Shown: positions 22,010-33,457, counted from the first letter of the stretch. The stretch is 64,000 nucleotides of DNA from Macrolepiota albuminosa (GCA_027475525.1 JAMWFC010000114.1:372001-436000); one strand, 5' to 3'. Made by a program: numbers and translations. The notes: generated by a model not told the origin, from the sequence alone.

Positions 22010-22632
22010 CATACGACGGGCAAGTCGACGTTACCTTTTTTCTTGGTCCAACCAGACCCCGTGGACCTGCGTAGGCCTCTGTGGATGTCCGCTGGTGTCC
22101 TGCGCAGGCCTGGGAGGGCCCGCGTAGGTTTGAGTCCGTCGACGTACGTCTGCGTCCATGTCCGCTGGTGGCTTGCGTAGGCCTGCGTAGATTTTCAGGG
22201 CCCTTTTGTGGACGTACGCTGGCGTCGGGGGTGGGAAAAGGATGGAAGGGGAGACGCGCAGCCTCGAGTTATTGCGGGGGGAATGGAGAGGGGAGGGAAA
22301 TGGGGAACCTCGAGGAGGGTTTATTCATGCCATGAAGTCCGCCAATGGAGGAGGTTTTCACTCATGTGCTGATGCCCGCCGGCGGCCGCTGACGCACATT
22401 GACGTCCGCTAGTGTCCGCTGGCATCTGCCGGGCCTGCGTGCGCATGTGTGTGCCCGCCTTTTATCGATCCACTGGACCGTGTCATACAGCACATTGTGA
22501 CACGTCCGCGGCTCTGTATTCTACGGCACTGTGGGGACTGCTCCGCTCCAGTGTAGCGGACTCCGCTGGACACGTATGGTACGGCACAAAGCGGGCTCCC
22601 GTACAACGTATGACACGTACCGTTGTGATGCC

Positions 22633-24008
22633 CTACCCTGATTGAGCTCGAACGGCGCATATTTAGTAGTCTCTGACACACTAGCGTTGATCGCAAACTC
22701 GGTTAGCGGTATTCTATCTACCCAGTCGCGTTGGTCTGGCTGGACCGCCGTATGAAAGATCTGGGCAATACTTCGATTCGCTCGCTCCGTCTGTCCATCC
22801 GTCTGCGGATGAAACGATGTAGACATGAGCAACTTAGCTCCCAAGAGCTTGTGAAGTTCTCGCCACCAGTGAGATGTAAACTTTGCGTCTCGATCGCTCA
22901 CGATCGAACTTGGAAGGCCATGTAGCCTTACAATCTCCTTCAAGTAGATCCAGGATAATGCAGACGCAGTAATGGTTGTGTGCACCGGTATCAAGTGCAC
23001 CATACTGGTCATTCAGCAAATAACCACCCAAAGGTAGTTGTAACCTTTGGACTCGGGGAATGGACCAACAAAGTCCATTCCAATGGAATCCCACGGCTTT
23101 GTTGGGATGGGCAAGGAATGCAACTTCCCTGCTGGCTTCTTATTGCTGGTCTTCGACCGCTGGCAGGCCTCGCAGGTCTGGCAGAACTGCATCACTTCTT
23201 TCTGCATTTGAGGCCACCAGTACCATTGCCTCAGATATTCCAGAGTTTTGTTGGTTCCAAAGTGACCAACAACCTCATGCGCTTGAGTGACGACCTGCGT
23301 GATTAATGTTTGGTCGCGTGGTAAGCACACCATGTCGTGCCCTCGAACATTTGTTATCTGGACCAGCCCATTCTCATCCACGCTGAAACGTGGGTAGGCG
23401 GTTGCGTTCTGCCGGATTTCTGTGTAGAACGTATCACGGCTATAGCCCCTCAGTACCTTCCATAGGTACTCATCGGTTTGAGGAACAGGAGGGTTACGAT
23501 ACTCTCCTGTAGGCAATAACGCGTCCACGAGCGTAATGTCGTGGCCAGATGGTCCATGACTGTTCCTAGTCTCGCTCTGGCGGGACATTGTCGCCCCCTT
23601 TGGCTGGGCCTGCTCTAATTGCTCAGCTTCTATGTCTTGCCCCTCTTGTTGCTCCTGCAGTCGTCGACTGCGTCGCAACTCAGTTGCTTGCATAGCCCGG
23701 AGCTCGACCACATGCTCCTTCACTTCTTTATAGCAATGGTACAGAAGATCATCGCCCTGCGGGTCAATACAAATATCCGCATCGACATAATCATGCGTAT
23801 CATGGTGTTCACCAACTCTATCGCTCTCGAAATACCTCGAGAGACAGTCGGCTACCTTGTTCAGTTCGCCTTTGACATATGTGATGTCAAAGTTGTAGCG
23901 AGACATATAATCAATCCACCGGCGTTGCCGGGGGGACAACGTTGCTTGAGTCTTGAAGAACTCAAGCGCTTTATGGTCGGTAATGATGTGGATCTTGTAT
24001 CCCATCAA
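22633..24008 (-). pseudogene. Ty3 RNase H (end) and integrase (zinc-binding domain and catalytic core)
   Basis: The frame starts in RNase H (IITDHKALEFF, third acidic residue), runs through a linker, and enters integrase. The HHCC zinc motif is visible (HEVVGHFGTNKT, then CQTCEACQ). The core DDE is Asp in DSIGMDFVGPF, Asp in SDRDAKFTSHW, and Glu in TDGQTERANRS. An in-frame TGA near 23013 breaks the core. The reading stops at FELNQG, where the KDZ element is inserted; the rest of integrase is at 5058-5724. Confidence 0.9.
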
Positions 24009-25963
24009 TTTGTCTTCTCATTTAAGCAGTGCCTCAAGTATCGCCAGTGTTTCGAGTTCATGGACCGCATAATTCTGTTGGGCCGAGGTGAACTTCCTCG
24101 ACATGAACCCTGCGGGCCGACAATTCTGCCAGGAACTCCCCTGGCCATACATTGCACCTACTCCGGTCTTTGAGGCATCACAGATGAGCCAAATCGGCTC
24201 ATCATGTCGGGGATCTATGGGATGAATGACTGGCGTCTTTGAGCAGATCCTCTTGATCATCTCAAAACAGTGTTGGTGTATAGGTCTCCATATAAATGGA
24301 GCTCCATTCTGCGTGATGGACATCAGGGGTCCAGTATATGCTGTAATATCAGGCAGACAGTTGCCGATATAGTTCACTAGTCCCACAAATTGTTGCACAT
24401 CGTTATAGTTACGAGGCACACGCCATTTGCGTATGCGATCGATTTTGTCCTGGTCCGCGTGAATATCCTGACTGTCAATCTTGTGTCCGAGGCAGTCTAC
24501 TGTCTCGGCATATAGCTCACATTTCTTCCATTTGAGGTACAGCAGGTTAGACCTCAGACGCTCAAAGATAACACGAAGATGCTCTTTGTGTTCTTCGATT
24601 GAATCGGAGTATATGAAAATGTCGTCCAAATATATATGGACGAACCTCCCGATAACATCTCAAAAGATTGAGGTCATCAACCTCTGAAACGTTGCAGGAG
24701 CATTACAATCTCCTATCTGCATAATGTTGCTCACATATGTTCCCGTGATCGACGAGAACACTGTCTTCGGAATATCAGCTAAGCGAATTCTCACTTGCTC
24801 ATAAGTGTCCGTCAAGTCAATTTTTGACCTGAACTTTGCTCTTGCCACATCCTCTCAAATCACTTCCTGATCTGGAAGTGGCGTCACGTCCTTTACAGTA
24901 TTGTCGTTGCGTTGGCAAGCATCCAACGCCGTTCTCAACGTACCATCTTTCTTCGGAATGCACAATAGCGGAGCAGCTTGGGAGGCCGGTCGGGCCTCCC
25001 ACCAGTAGGCTCTCAGGTACCGATTGGTCTTGTCTCGGAGCTGCTGCTGCAGCGCCATTGGACATCGCGGCAAATGATATTTATACACCTTATTCTCATT
25101 AATAAGGTTGATTTCATGGTTGACCTCACGCCAAGGAGGTAACTCCTCCTTGGTTCCGTTCAGAATATCCGCAAATTCCTGCTGCCACTGCAATCGTAGG
25201 TCCGGAATGTCCTCCTTCGTAAAACCACTGGTTTTACCTTTGCCCTTCTGGTCCACATCCTTGCGTGGGCGCCCGGGCAGCTTTGCTTGTACGGCTGGAC
25301 GGCCATACTTCTCTCTGAGGGCAGTAATCCTCAGCTCGCTGTCGTCCGGCGTGTGTAGTTGCACAGGCACCTCCTTCTTGCTTCTCTGTGATGTCACTGA
25401 CAGTCCGTTGAAGAATACCTCACTCGGTGGCGAGATCTCGTCATCACTAGCCTGACGATATAACTCCTCCTTCGACGTCCATCGTGGTCGATTCCACGCA
25501 TACATCAATGCCACTAGCTCATTCCACTCAGCAGGCATTTGTGGATCAAACGCCCATTCAAACGTGGGATGAGGTACCGGTCGAATGCCACTAGCTCATT
25601 CCACTCAGCAGGCATTTGTGGATCAAACGCCCATTCAAACGTGGGATGAGGTACCGGTCGATCCCAGATTGACCGATTCGTATGTGTGGACGATGCCTCA
25701 TCCTCCATCAGTCCTTGTTCGTCACCCATTACTAGGTCCTTGACCTTCACTCGTGACGACGTCGGCTGGCACTCTGTGCTTGCCGTGTGCTGAGGCCACT
25801 TGCCCTCAGGCTTACCCTGCTTCTCACACTCCACCTTGGGGCTCTCCCCCCTCTTCAGAGTACGTTCGTACTCTACAGCTTTGCTCTCCAACATCAACAC
25901 AGCAGGACTATCTGTTGGCAAGCTCGCATGAGCTTGCTCCTCATCCTCTCCATCCTCCACCAT
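24009..25963 (-). pseudogene. Ty3 reverse transcriptase and RNase H (start)
   Basis: RT motifs run in order: LLCIPKKDGTLR, KFRSKIDLTDTYEQVRI, the catalytic IYLDDIFIYSD, and LGHKIDSQDI. RNase H starts at WLICDASKTGVGAMYGQG (first Asp) and ELETLAILEALL (Glu). In-frame TGA stops lie near 24855 (DQEVI-stop-EDVA), 24660 (TSIF-stop-DVIG) and 24015 (LLK-stop-EDK). The upstream linker (25514-25963) contains a 77-bp tandem duplication. Confidence 0.9.
25507..25660. repeat. Tandem duplication, 2 x 77 bp
   Basis: The 77 bp at 25507-25583 recur at 25584-25660. It lies in the protease-RT linker of Ty3 pol and shifts the frame there. Confidence 0.85.
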
Positions 25964-26065
25964 AGGCAGTTTATTGCCTCCACCTAGTCAATGTCGCCTG
26001 ACTAGCACCTTCTTCTCCATGGTGCGGTGTCGATGGAGACGTCCATCGCCATTATCTATGGTCAC

Positions 26066-26515
26066 TCACACTGCAGGAATGGTGGTGCCATCCACCACTA
26101 TCTCATTCTTCTTGAAGTCCAGCAGAACGTTGTGCTTTCTCATATACGGCGTGCCTATAATCATGTTGTAACGATCAAAATTCGCCATGTCAAGGTACTC
26201 TTTTGTCTTCAATTTTGCACAGGCAATATTCGCCTGCGTGCCAAACTGTACTGCAGCTTGGCTGCCCACAGTACCCAATTGAAGGAGTAGTGGCTCCTTC
26301 AACTCACTGACAGAAATATCATGCACTTGGCAAAACTGAGGCATCACCCCAGTAGTCGTACTACCTGAATCCCATAATGTCCACGCCTTGTGGCCATTCA
26401 CCTCAACGTACGACGCCAGGCACTCCTTGTCCTCGCGCTTCAACACCGGTCTCACCAGTTTCTCCAAAGCCTTGCAAAGGTGCACCTTATACACCTTCAC
26501 ATTGGCAGCTCCAAC
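26066..26515 (-). pseudogene. Ty3 aspartic protease
   Basis: The retropepsin active site is seen as TLWDSGSTTTGVMPQF, and a flap and hydrophobic C-terminal segment follow (MIIGTPYMRKHNVLLDF). An in-frame TGA separates it from gag at about 26516 (SALD-stop-PVGAAN). Confidence 0.85.
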
Positions 26516-29263
26516 TGGTCAGTCTAATGCACTGGCTGGGTAGTCCGTCAGAGCTCCCATGAACTCTGAGTCTGACTTCCGGGCGTAATAGTCGTTGTCG
26601 TATACGTCAACTTCAACATATTCATCATCCGACAACTCTCCTACTACAGAGGCGTTTTCATCCTCTGGTGCCTCAGGACTGAGGTTATCCACCTCATCGT
26701 CATCCACATCAGGTTCATTTCCCGAGTCTATCCCTTCAGTATCAGGGATAGCAGTGTGGGCCGCCCGTACATATGCACGTGGCTTACCCATAGGCCGTCC
26801 ACCACCCACTGGACATGCATTCGCGAAATGCCCAGGCTGGCCACATTTGAAGCATTTATTTGCCCCAAAAGGGCGAGCTGCTTCAAACTTCGGTGGCCCA
26901 GTCAGTGTTGGCACTTTAGCCTCACCAGTAGCCTGGTGCGGCCGAGCACCTTCTTGGCACAGACCCCTCTGAACGTCCTGCGCTGGTGCATCCCTACGGT
27001 CCCCAGGCCGGTCGCTATGGAAGCGTCGTTCCTGCCGAGGTGCTGCTCTTATCACGAACCGCGGGTTTGTATTGCCCACCATTTCTTTTCGACGGGCCCA
27101 GAAGGTGCCTACCTTCTGAGGCTCGGCCCTGTTGGCTGAACGAACCTTTGAGCTATGTAGCCCAAAGTGGCGTGCAATTTTGTGGGCTTGCTCGTAGCGC
27201 AACGCATGCGCTACGAACTCCTCAACAGTATTCACTTTGGGCGATAGCCCGTCATCACAAATGAGAGACTCTCTCATTGCATTGGGTATCCCACGCAGGA
27301 AGGTATCGATCATTACCCAGTTGTCTGGGTAAATAGACATATTCTGTGCATGGTCTATCAAGGTGTCATAGAAACCTTGAACACCCAATCGTTCGGTGTA
27401 GGACGTTGCAATGAATGCCTCCCAAGCATCCTGCATGGTAGATGCACTTACGAACCGGTTATACAATTCAAGGATTACATCCTTGAATGTCCATTGCTGT
27501 CATGCACGATTATAGTGCAAGACATGATGTCGAAACTAGGCCTTGGCCGGTCCGTCTAGGAACTCCGGGAGAACGAATACACGTTCTCAATCCAGACGAT
27601 CCCCCCCATACTGGCATGCTGCCAGATGGTTACACACATCCATCGTCCAGTTTTCCAAGTCACTAAACTTGGACTCCCCTCTGTATGGTTGGATGTGTTT
27701 TGATTCTGCCTTACATGGCTTGATGCCTTCGGGGAGGCGCAATGCTACACCTACCGCATCGTCAATTATGCTACTGAGGTGTTGGTGCATATTCTCAGTA
27801 TACACCTTTGTCGCCTCAGTTATCCCAGGCGTTTTATTCCTACCTTCTGCTGGAGGTACTACAGAGAATGCACGTACTGGTCGGTGACCTGTATAGTGCA
27901 CTTTCCCCGCATCATTCCAATGCAGTGGGCTCTCCTGTCCCCCTAGCCCTTCTGTCACCTGTCTTTCAGGGACTCGGCTCGGATCTGCCATGGGCGGGTC
28001 CCCCCTCCTAGTGTCAGGCTGACGTGTCCGTTGGACATATTGCCTTCTCATTTCATCGATGGGTGTTATCCCATCGAATAAAATCCCCTGGTCATCTATC
28101 CAGGAGTGTCCCTGGCGTTTCAGGTCTTGGTTCCACATGTGCTGATAAGCTATCCTCTCCGCAAACTTATCAGCCAACAGCACTCGATTTGTCAGTGGAG
28201 TATTCTCCACTGATTCCTGTTTTGGATGAGGGTGACTTGTCCCCCTCATTTCGGATAGGTTACTATCTACCACAGGTATGGTAGACACTGATTCAGCCGT
28301 CGACAGAGGTCTCCTTATTTGACCTCTGAATACATTTTGTCTCTGTGCTGCTGCGAACCTTGCAGCGAACTGCTTGTCAGACTCTCCTGCTTGCTGGGGA
28401 GCATATATATTGCTCATCGCCTCTTCCAGGTGGGGAGACAACTCTGGCTTTGCCACCACAGGTATACTCGGAATCAAGTTTGCCCCCTCTGGGGTCGAGG
28501 CAGCTGATCCTCGATTAGCCTTGCGGTACAAATATGCTTGGGCTTCCAGCTCAAGAATCTGGACATACAATGTAATGTATTCAACGGTATTTAATTGAGG
28601 TACATTATCACCTCTAGCCTGTATCAACCGTATGTGTTTCAGTACATACAGTCCTAGTCAAGCACGAGTGGTATCCTTCGTAATGCTAGGGTATCTTTTC
28701 CATAGCATAGCACACTGAACCTGAAGGGTGGACTCACTCCGTCCACTCTCCTCGTCATCGGACATTTTGTCTTCCCAATGTACTGCCAGTGTTCTTTGCT
28801 CGGGAATTGTCGTTTCCTGCGGCACTCCAACTCCCTGCTGACGTTGCGTCAGTGGGGTGGACTCAGTTGGCACTCTCCAACTGCCCGCCTCAGGTCTCGG
28901 CATCTTTCCCAGGAAGTACGACGAAGGTCTGCGACCTTCAGTTGGTCCCTGAGCGCTACTCCTGCTCTGGAACTGTCGCCCAGACCTCCCAGTCTGCACG
29001 GGAAATTCGTGTTCCCTGCCGGGTCGCTGTTCCAGGTCTTCCACAGCTGCCTCTGGTCTCGCTGCACCGCTTGGCGCAGCTGTCGGCCGCACTTCACTCC
29101 ATTGCGTCCCTCCTGGCATCCCCTGAGGCTGCCGAGAAGGCTCGGCCTCTGTATAATCTGACCCGGGATGACCCGGGTCAGTCACCGCAGATTGAGGATA
29201 TGCCAACGACTGGTCGATGGTCTCACCATCGCGTATGGGTTCAGCAGATTGATTGGTCTCCAT
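26516..29263 (-). pseudogene. Ty3 gag polyprotein
   Basis: From ATG at 29263 (METNQSAEPI) the frame runs through a Gln/Pro/Ser-rich N-terminus, a helical capsid region (FSDLENWTMDVCNHLAACQYGG, partial), and a CCHC zinc knuckle (CFKCGQPGHFANACP) followed by an acidic tail. Stops interrupt it near 28657 (TTRA-stop-LGLY) and around 27470-27590, where a Trp codon has probably become TGA. Confidence 0.85.
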
Positions 29264-29405
29264 CCAATCAGGCGTTGTCTATAATCCGGAAGCATGCGTC
29301 AAAGAAGTTGATGCACTGTTCAATGCAATCACAGTCTAGGCTATCAGTCTAGACTCGCAGTCCTCGTTCGTAGTATCAGAATTGAACCCGAAAGGTTCAA
29401 AAAAG

Positions 29406-29587
29406 TGAAACAAAGTCAAGTATGGTTTAGCCTTACAGTCACACTACAGAACCAGATCGATAATTCGATTCTAGTACTACGACGTATGACAGTAAAATTG
29501 GCTGCCTTATGTAAGGCAGCCAGCATGTATGTACAGTAATAATAATTAATTAATACTAATTAATTAACTAGACAATAATATGTTACA
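29406..29587 (-). repeat. 5' LTR of the Ty3 element
   Basis: The 182-bp LTR matches 1558-1725 except for a 14-bp TAAT-rich insertion and a few transitions. TTAGG follows at 29588-29592. No primer-binding site is assigned: the first bases inside the LTR match no common tRNA 3' end that I recognise. Confidence 0.9.
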
Positions 29588-29592
29588 TTAGG
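29588..29592. repeat. Target-site duplication TTAGG, right copy
   Basis: Matches 1553-1557 and abuts the right LTR. Confidence 0.85.
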
Positions 29593-30803
29593 GTAAATGG
29601 ATAAGTCCTGCAATAGAGTGACAGAGCTAGGGCTGCTCTGCACCCAAACTGGTCACTAGAGTCTTCAGTATGTTAAGTGTCAGTCGACCTATAATGTCCT
29701 TTGATGTGCTCAGTCTGAGTAAAAGCCTATTAACAAATGTGGAAATTCCACATCTTGTCCATTCACATTGCATGGCTTCAAAGATGGAGGGGGCTTTTGA
29801 TACTACATGCATGGATTGTCAGCAACCACATTTGGAAAAAAACGTGCAGATAGGCATATGAAAAATTTGTGATAGAAATTAAAAAAACTTGTAATTGCTG
29901 ATAACAATACTAAAAAAACACATCTAGTTATAACTATAGAAACCATTTTAACAAATAAAAAAATTGTGATTACTGATGACAATACAAAAAGATGTGAAAC
30001 AGAAAAATTACAATAGAATGTTTAAGTAGTGGGCTTCACGGCCACAGGGCACCCTGTCAGATTATTATAAAGCCAAGATGTAGTTGTATGTCATGTGATT
30101 TTCTATGATTTTTTGCTTATGTAATTGTTGCACACCATGTGAATCGTTCCCAAAAGGCCAAACATTGGGGCAGTTTTTTGAGCCAGTGTAATCTCCAGAA
30201 TTTGTTATTTATTTTCAGAGTTTTTTTTTCTATTGTCATATACAGTTGTATTTGATGCTTTCAAAGGCTTTGAAGCATTTCACCTGCCTAGAAAATTTCC
30301 AGACTTGTTTTTTTCCCTCTATAAAATGTGTAATTATGCTTGTAGACTACAGAGCAGATAGTTTTTAGTAGATATTTCTATGTGATATCTAGCAAGAAAC
30401 AGACAAACAAAAGTGAGGAGAACTAATTTTCACACATTGTATGTAATTACATTTCTCCATGGTAAGCCACCTTTACTCTTAAAAGAAAAAGAAAAGTTCT
30501 TTACATTGCTAAATAAATGGCATATCCCAGGTGCCTTTTTCATAGTTGCTAGGGACAAATTATGTAGGATGCCTAGCAACTCAGCAAGGCCAGAAGAAAA
30601 AACATTGAACATAGCAAACACAAGCCAAGACAATTTATGTTGTGAAAGAATGAAAGACAAGATCGGACATTGGCCTTGCCTGTGCCAAACTCAAGAAGAA
30701 CCTTAGTCAATCATATACTGAAGATTATGTGGACAAAGCTTTAAATTGTCAAAAAAATCGAGATCTTTAGAAAGAATATTGTATATAAAAAGAGATGACA
30801 TTA
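29593..30803. other. AT-rich gene-free stretch with one mariner-type terminal sequence
   Basis: No gene is seen. At about 30075-30195 a sequence ends GGGGCAGTTTTTTGAGCC. It matches the inverse of the Tc1/MITE ends at 55254 and 58709 and so is a degraded terminal fragment. The rest is CpG-poor AT-rich DNA. A 97-codon frame at 30413-30706 shows no motif. Confidence 0.6.
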
Positions 30804-30889
30804 GCCCACCGCGAGGGTCGAACTCGCAGCCTTCAGATACACCTGGCTAGATAAGAGTCTGACGCTCTATCCGATTGAGCTAGGCGGGC
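30804..30889 (-). tRNA. tRNA-Lys (anticodon CTT), with intron
   Basis: The minus strand gives a canonical cloverleaf: acceptor GCCCGCC/GGTGGGC, D-arm with A box TAGCTCAATCGG, anticodon stem TCAGA/TCTGA with anticodon CTT, and T-arm with GAGTTCGACCC. A short intron of about 13 nt follows position 37. Both the loop CTCTTA-A and the stem identify tRNA-Lys. Confidence 0.92.
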
Positions 30890-31002
30890 GATGAATTAAA
30901 GATCAAGAATAAAATTCCAGGTGTGAAGTTGAAAAAGTCCACTAATTAACCGTTTTCCGGGAGAGATAATCTATGTTAGATAGATGCAAAAAGAAGAAAA
31001 CG

Positions 31003-32740
31003 CTAGAGGTCTGTCCATAGGATGAAGACATCTCCTTCTCGGTTCCCGAGAACAATAGTGCCGCTGACCTCGCCGATGGTGCAGTGTGTCAGATCCCCTA
31101 TGGAGCGTCGGTGTCAGAAGCATTTCTCCAACCACCATACAACTCACCTAGCATACCATCTGACTCTGTGCAATACACTGCTTCATGAGGAAGTACAACC
31201 TCGTTTTCGACTTCTCGGTTCTGCCAAACAAAGACTTCGTACTTCGATCGCTCTTTCTCTACCCACACGGCACGTTTACCCTGCGGACCCAAAGACATTG
31301 CGCTCACGGATCGGCGTAGGTTTGCGAATGTGTTACTTCTGACCCTCACAAATGGATTCGGATCCGATTGTGGGGTCTGCGCGCTAGAGCCATCCTTGTA
31401 AATTCGGTCTGACAATGGGCAGATTCCAACGCAGTTCAAGTCAAGGAAAGGGTCCCTAAGTGTTGAAACTTGATTCGACACAATCTGCACTTGGAACCTA
31501 AATAAACCTTCACGTAAATCGTATCCATAAAAGCTGAAAGAAAGTGTCTCTTTGTCCACAGTGTAATCGGAGATAGAGACGCTCCGAAAACAGAGGGATG
31601 CAAGTGGATAATCATTTCGAGCATCATAGTAGGCAACGGCTCCCGCATCCATGTCGGCTACAAGCGGATGGACTTGGATGGATCGCGTCTTGAAAACCAC
31701 AAGGTACGTTTCCATGATACGTGCATCAACTACACCGTTCATCTGTATCAAATAAATCAGCTGACCACGAAAGAAGATGACAATATGATACATGGCCTAT
31801 TTACCAATCCTTGAAGGCTGTCTGGTGCAATACTCATTTTCTTCACAACTCCGCCGACGTCGGGGGCAGGGACATGGGTGGATGCAAAAACAACATCAAT
31901 AGTATTTGGACCAGATAGGACCATGAGTTGCATGGAGGGTTGGATCATCTTAACAAGTTGTGGCACCGGGCTGACTAAAGTGTGAAGTAGCTCAAACGTG
32001 CCGTCAAGAACGGCGTCAGGGTTAGACTGAATTCTAATGCGATATACTTGTGCAATTGACGGTCTAATTTATACAGATTATTTTGATTCAAGATCACAGA
32101 TGAAAAAAACACCTACATGGATGCTCGCATCAGCGCGATTATGATGTACTCGTTCGACATATCAAGTGATGCAGCTAGAGATGTCCAGTTCCGAGGGCCT
32201 ACATCCAGACTTGCACATTGACGAGGGACCGACACACCATCGTCCGGTGATGAGTCGGAAGGATCTATATCCCAAAGGTATATTTGACCTTCAGTATAGC
32301 CATAGAGTAACCATCTATCCAAGAATAGTTCCATAGACAGCACGCAGGAATCGCCGTTCCTTTGGGTATGTAACTTGGTAGGCTGTCGCATGCGTGGTCT
32401 GGGCCATGTTCGAGTCAAACGACAGGCGTGGATCATAGCTGATTCGACGATAGCCTGGGTCGACAAGAGTTCCGGGCATGCCGAATCGTTCCGCTCCACA
32501 AGAGACCGGACATCCGGCGAATAGGGAAGGAGAACTCTACTCTCGTGGAGCAGAGCAAGCCATAACGCTCGTGATTTTGTTATTGGTACTAAAGCAGTAC
32601 ATACCTAATAAGGCGTGATTAGGCAAGGAAGCTGATGTCGACTCAGTACTTACAAGACGCATGAGAAGGACACTCTCGACATTCAAAAACGACATGATGT
32701 ACAACTTCAACTCTATTGGAAGAAGCAGAAAAGGCGACAT
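31003..32740 (-). CDS. F-box protein
   Basis: ATG at 32740 opens MSPFLLLPIELKLYIMSFL, an F-box that continues across intron 1 (GTAAGT...TTAG) as LLMRLVCTALVPITKSRALW. Later exons join in frame through GTAGGT...TTAG near 32112, GTAAAT...ACAG near 31800, and GTGAGT...CATAG near 31140, ending GNREGDVFILWTDL at stop 31003. The product is about 510 residues. The body has beta-propeller-like segments (GQIYLWDID, VFVWQNREVE), so the C-terminal half may be a degenerate WD-type propeller. F-box proteins present substrates to SCF ubiquitin ligases; the substrate is unknown. It is one of the large mushroom F-box families. Confidence 0.8.
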
Positions 32741-32941
32741 CTCTGAGTGGATAGGCACGTCTATAAATGAAAGATTGTGAGTAGAGTCAGCTGCAGAGGC
32801 GACCGCCTAGGATTTATAGCGTCGCGCTCGTGCGCGAACAGAGCCAGCGTCAGTCAAAAAAAAATCGACCGATGAAGTACTGTGAAAGGCCGATAGTATC
32901 CGTGGAGCGTCTGCGAGTCAGACAAGATATATAGTTCTCTT

Positions 32942-33268
32942 TCAGCTCAAATAGTAAACTTTGTCCCTACGGAGATAGCCGACAATCACGAAAGAGCATG
33001 TATACAACCATAAGAATTGAGACTTCCGTCGAGACAGTCTCTGATTGCCGTAGTCAGGCTTGAGTCCATAATACCGTAAGTCCAAGAACCCAGGGCCCCT
33101 GCTCCTTGGGTCATTATAAATATGGATTTGCAACTCTCCATAGTTATCGATCTTGAGGCGAGCACGAGACGATGCGAGGTCCATTTGAATACAGCTTAGT
33201 TGATAGTTACTCCACGAAATTGTTTGTCTTGACATCTCGTGCCTGGACTCGGAATCAAATTGGATCAA
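32942..33268 (-). CDS. Hypothetical small protein
   Basis: A 108-codon minus frame ends FVIVGYLRRDKVYYLS, with Arg- and Tyr-rich segments and no recognised domain. It lies between the F-box gene and a divergent mannosyltransferase gene. The apparent start is not an ATG; the first internal ATG would shorten it by about ten codons. It could be an exon of a decayed gene or chance. Confidence 0.25.
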   Translation of the reverse strand: MIQFDSESRHEMSRQTISWSNYQLSCIQMDLASSRARLKIDNYGELQIHIYNDPRSRGPGFLDLRYYGLKPDYGNQRLSRRKSQFLWLYTCSFVIVGYLRRDKVYYLS

Positions 33269-33457
33269 TCACACCTTTTACTCATTTTGATGCATGTCCT
33301 CCAATGACTCAAAACGCGCAATGATTCTTCTCAGGCACGCGCCTCCCGATGATGATGGATGTTTCAACGCGAGGGAGATCACGTACTATAACGGCACACA
33401 CGGCTTACTCAGTTCCTACTTCCTCGAACTTCCTTTCTGGTTTCCCCTTCTCGCCAC

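Larger units (their letters stand above)
5729..22630. mobile_element. Large KDZ-superfamily DNA transposon (about 16.9 kb) nested in the Ty3 integrase gene
   Basis: The ends are inverted copies starting CATCACAACGGTACGTG and continuing for about 2.13 kb each side. Between them lie four multi-exon genes, one a KDZ (Kyakuja-Dileera-Zisupton) transposase. Around a dozen tRNA-like modules sit in and just inside the TIRs. TCCG/CGGA words are dense throughout. The insertion splits integrase between its core and its C-terminal domain. Similar sequences, TACCCT-CC-ATTGAG and TACCCT-G-ATTGAG, flank the two sides, but 10 bp and 3 bp from the TIR ends, so the exact target duplication and termini are unresolved. 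The transposase frame is free of stops within exons, so this copy looks younger than its Ty3 host. Confidence 0.9.
20490..22630 (-). repeat. Right terminal inverted repeat of the KDZ element
   Basis: This is the inverse of 5729-7861, 2141 bp long. It carries tRNA-like modules 3, 2 and 1 in mirror order. Confidence 0.9.
1558..29587 (-). mobile_element. Ty3-type chromodomain LTR retrotransposon, interrupted by a KDZ transposon
   Basis: Two near-identical short LTRs (168 and 182 bp), a 5-bp TTAGG duplication, a polypurine tract beside the left LTR, and the minus-strand order gag, protease, RT, RNase H, integrase, chromodomain identify a Ty3 chromovirus. The span is 28.0 kb, of which 16.9 kb is the nested element at 5729-22630, leaving about 11.1 kb of retroelement. 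An extra ORF of about 700 codons follows integrase. All coding parts carry in-frame stops, almost all TGA, so the copy is dead. The LTRs differ by a 14-bp indel and a few transitions, at least two of them at CpG sites. Confidence 0.92.

Noticed and set aside
22834..23306. Plus-strand ORFs over the Ty3 integrase
   Set aside because: They are shadows of the minus-strand pol frame, which has clear HHCC and DDE motifs.
1558..29587. Treating the 28-kb LTR-to-LTR span as one giant retroelement
   Set aside because: Integrase is split at the exact TIR boundaries of a DNA transposon. The retroelement itself is about 11 kb.
29588..29593. A telomere repeat unit TTAGGG at the Ty3 target site
   Set aside because: Only one unit exists, and the left copy reads TTAGGT. 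The target is a 5-bp duplication, not a telomeric tract.
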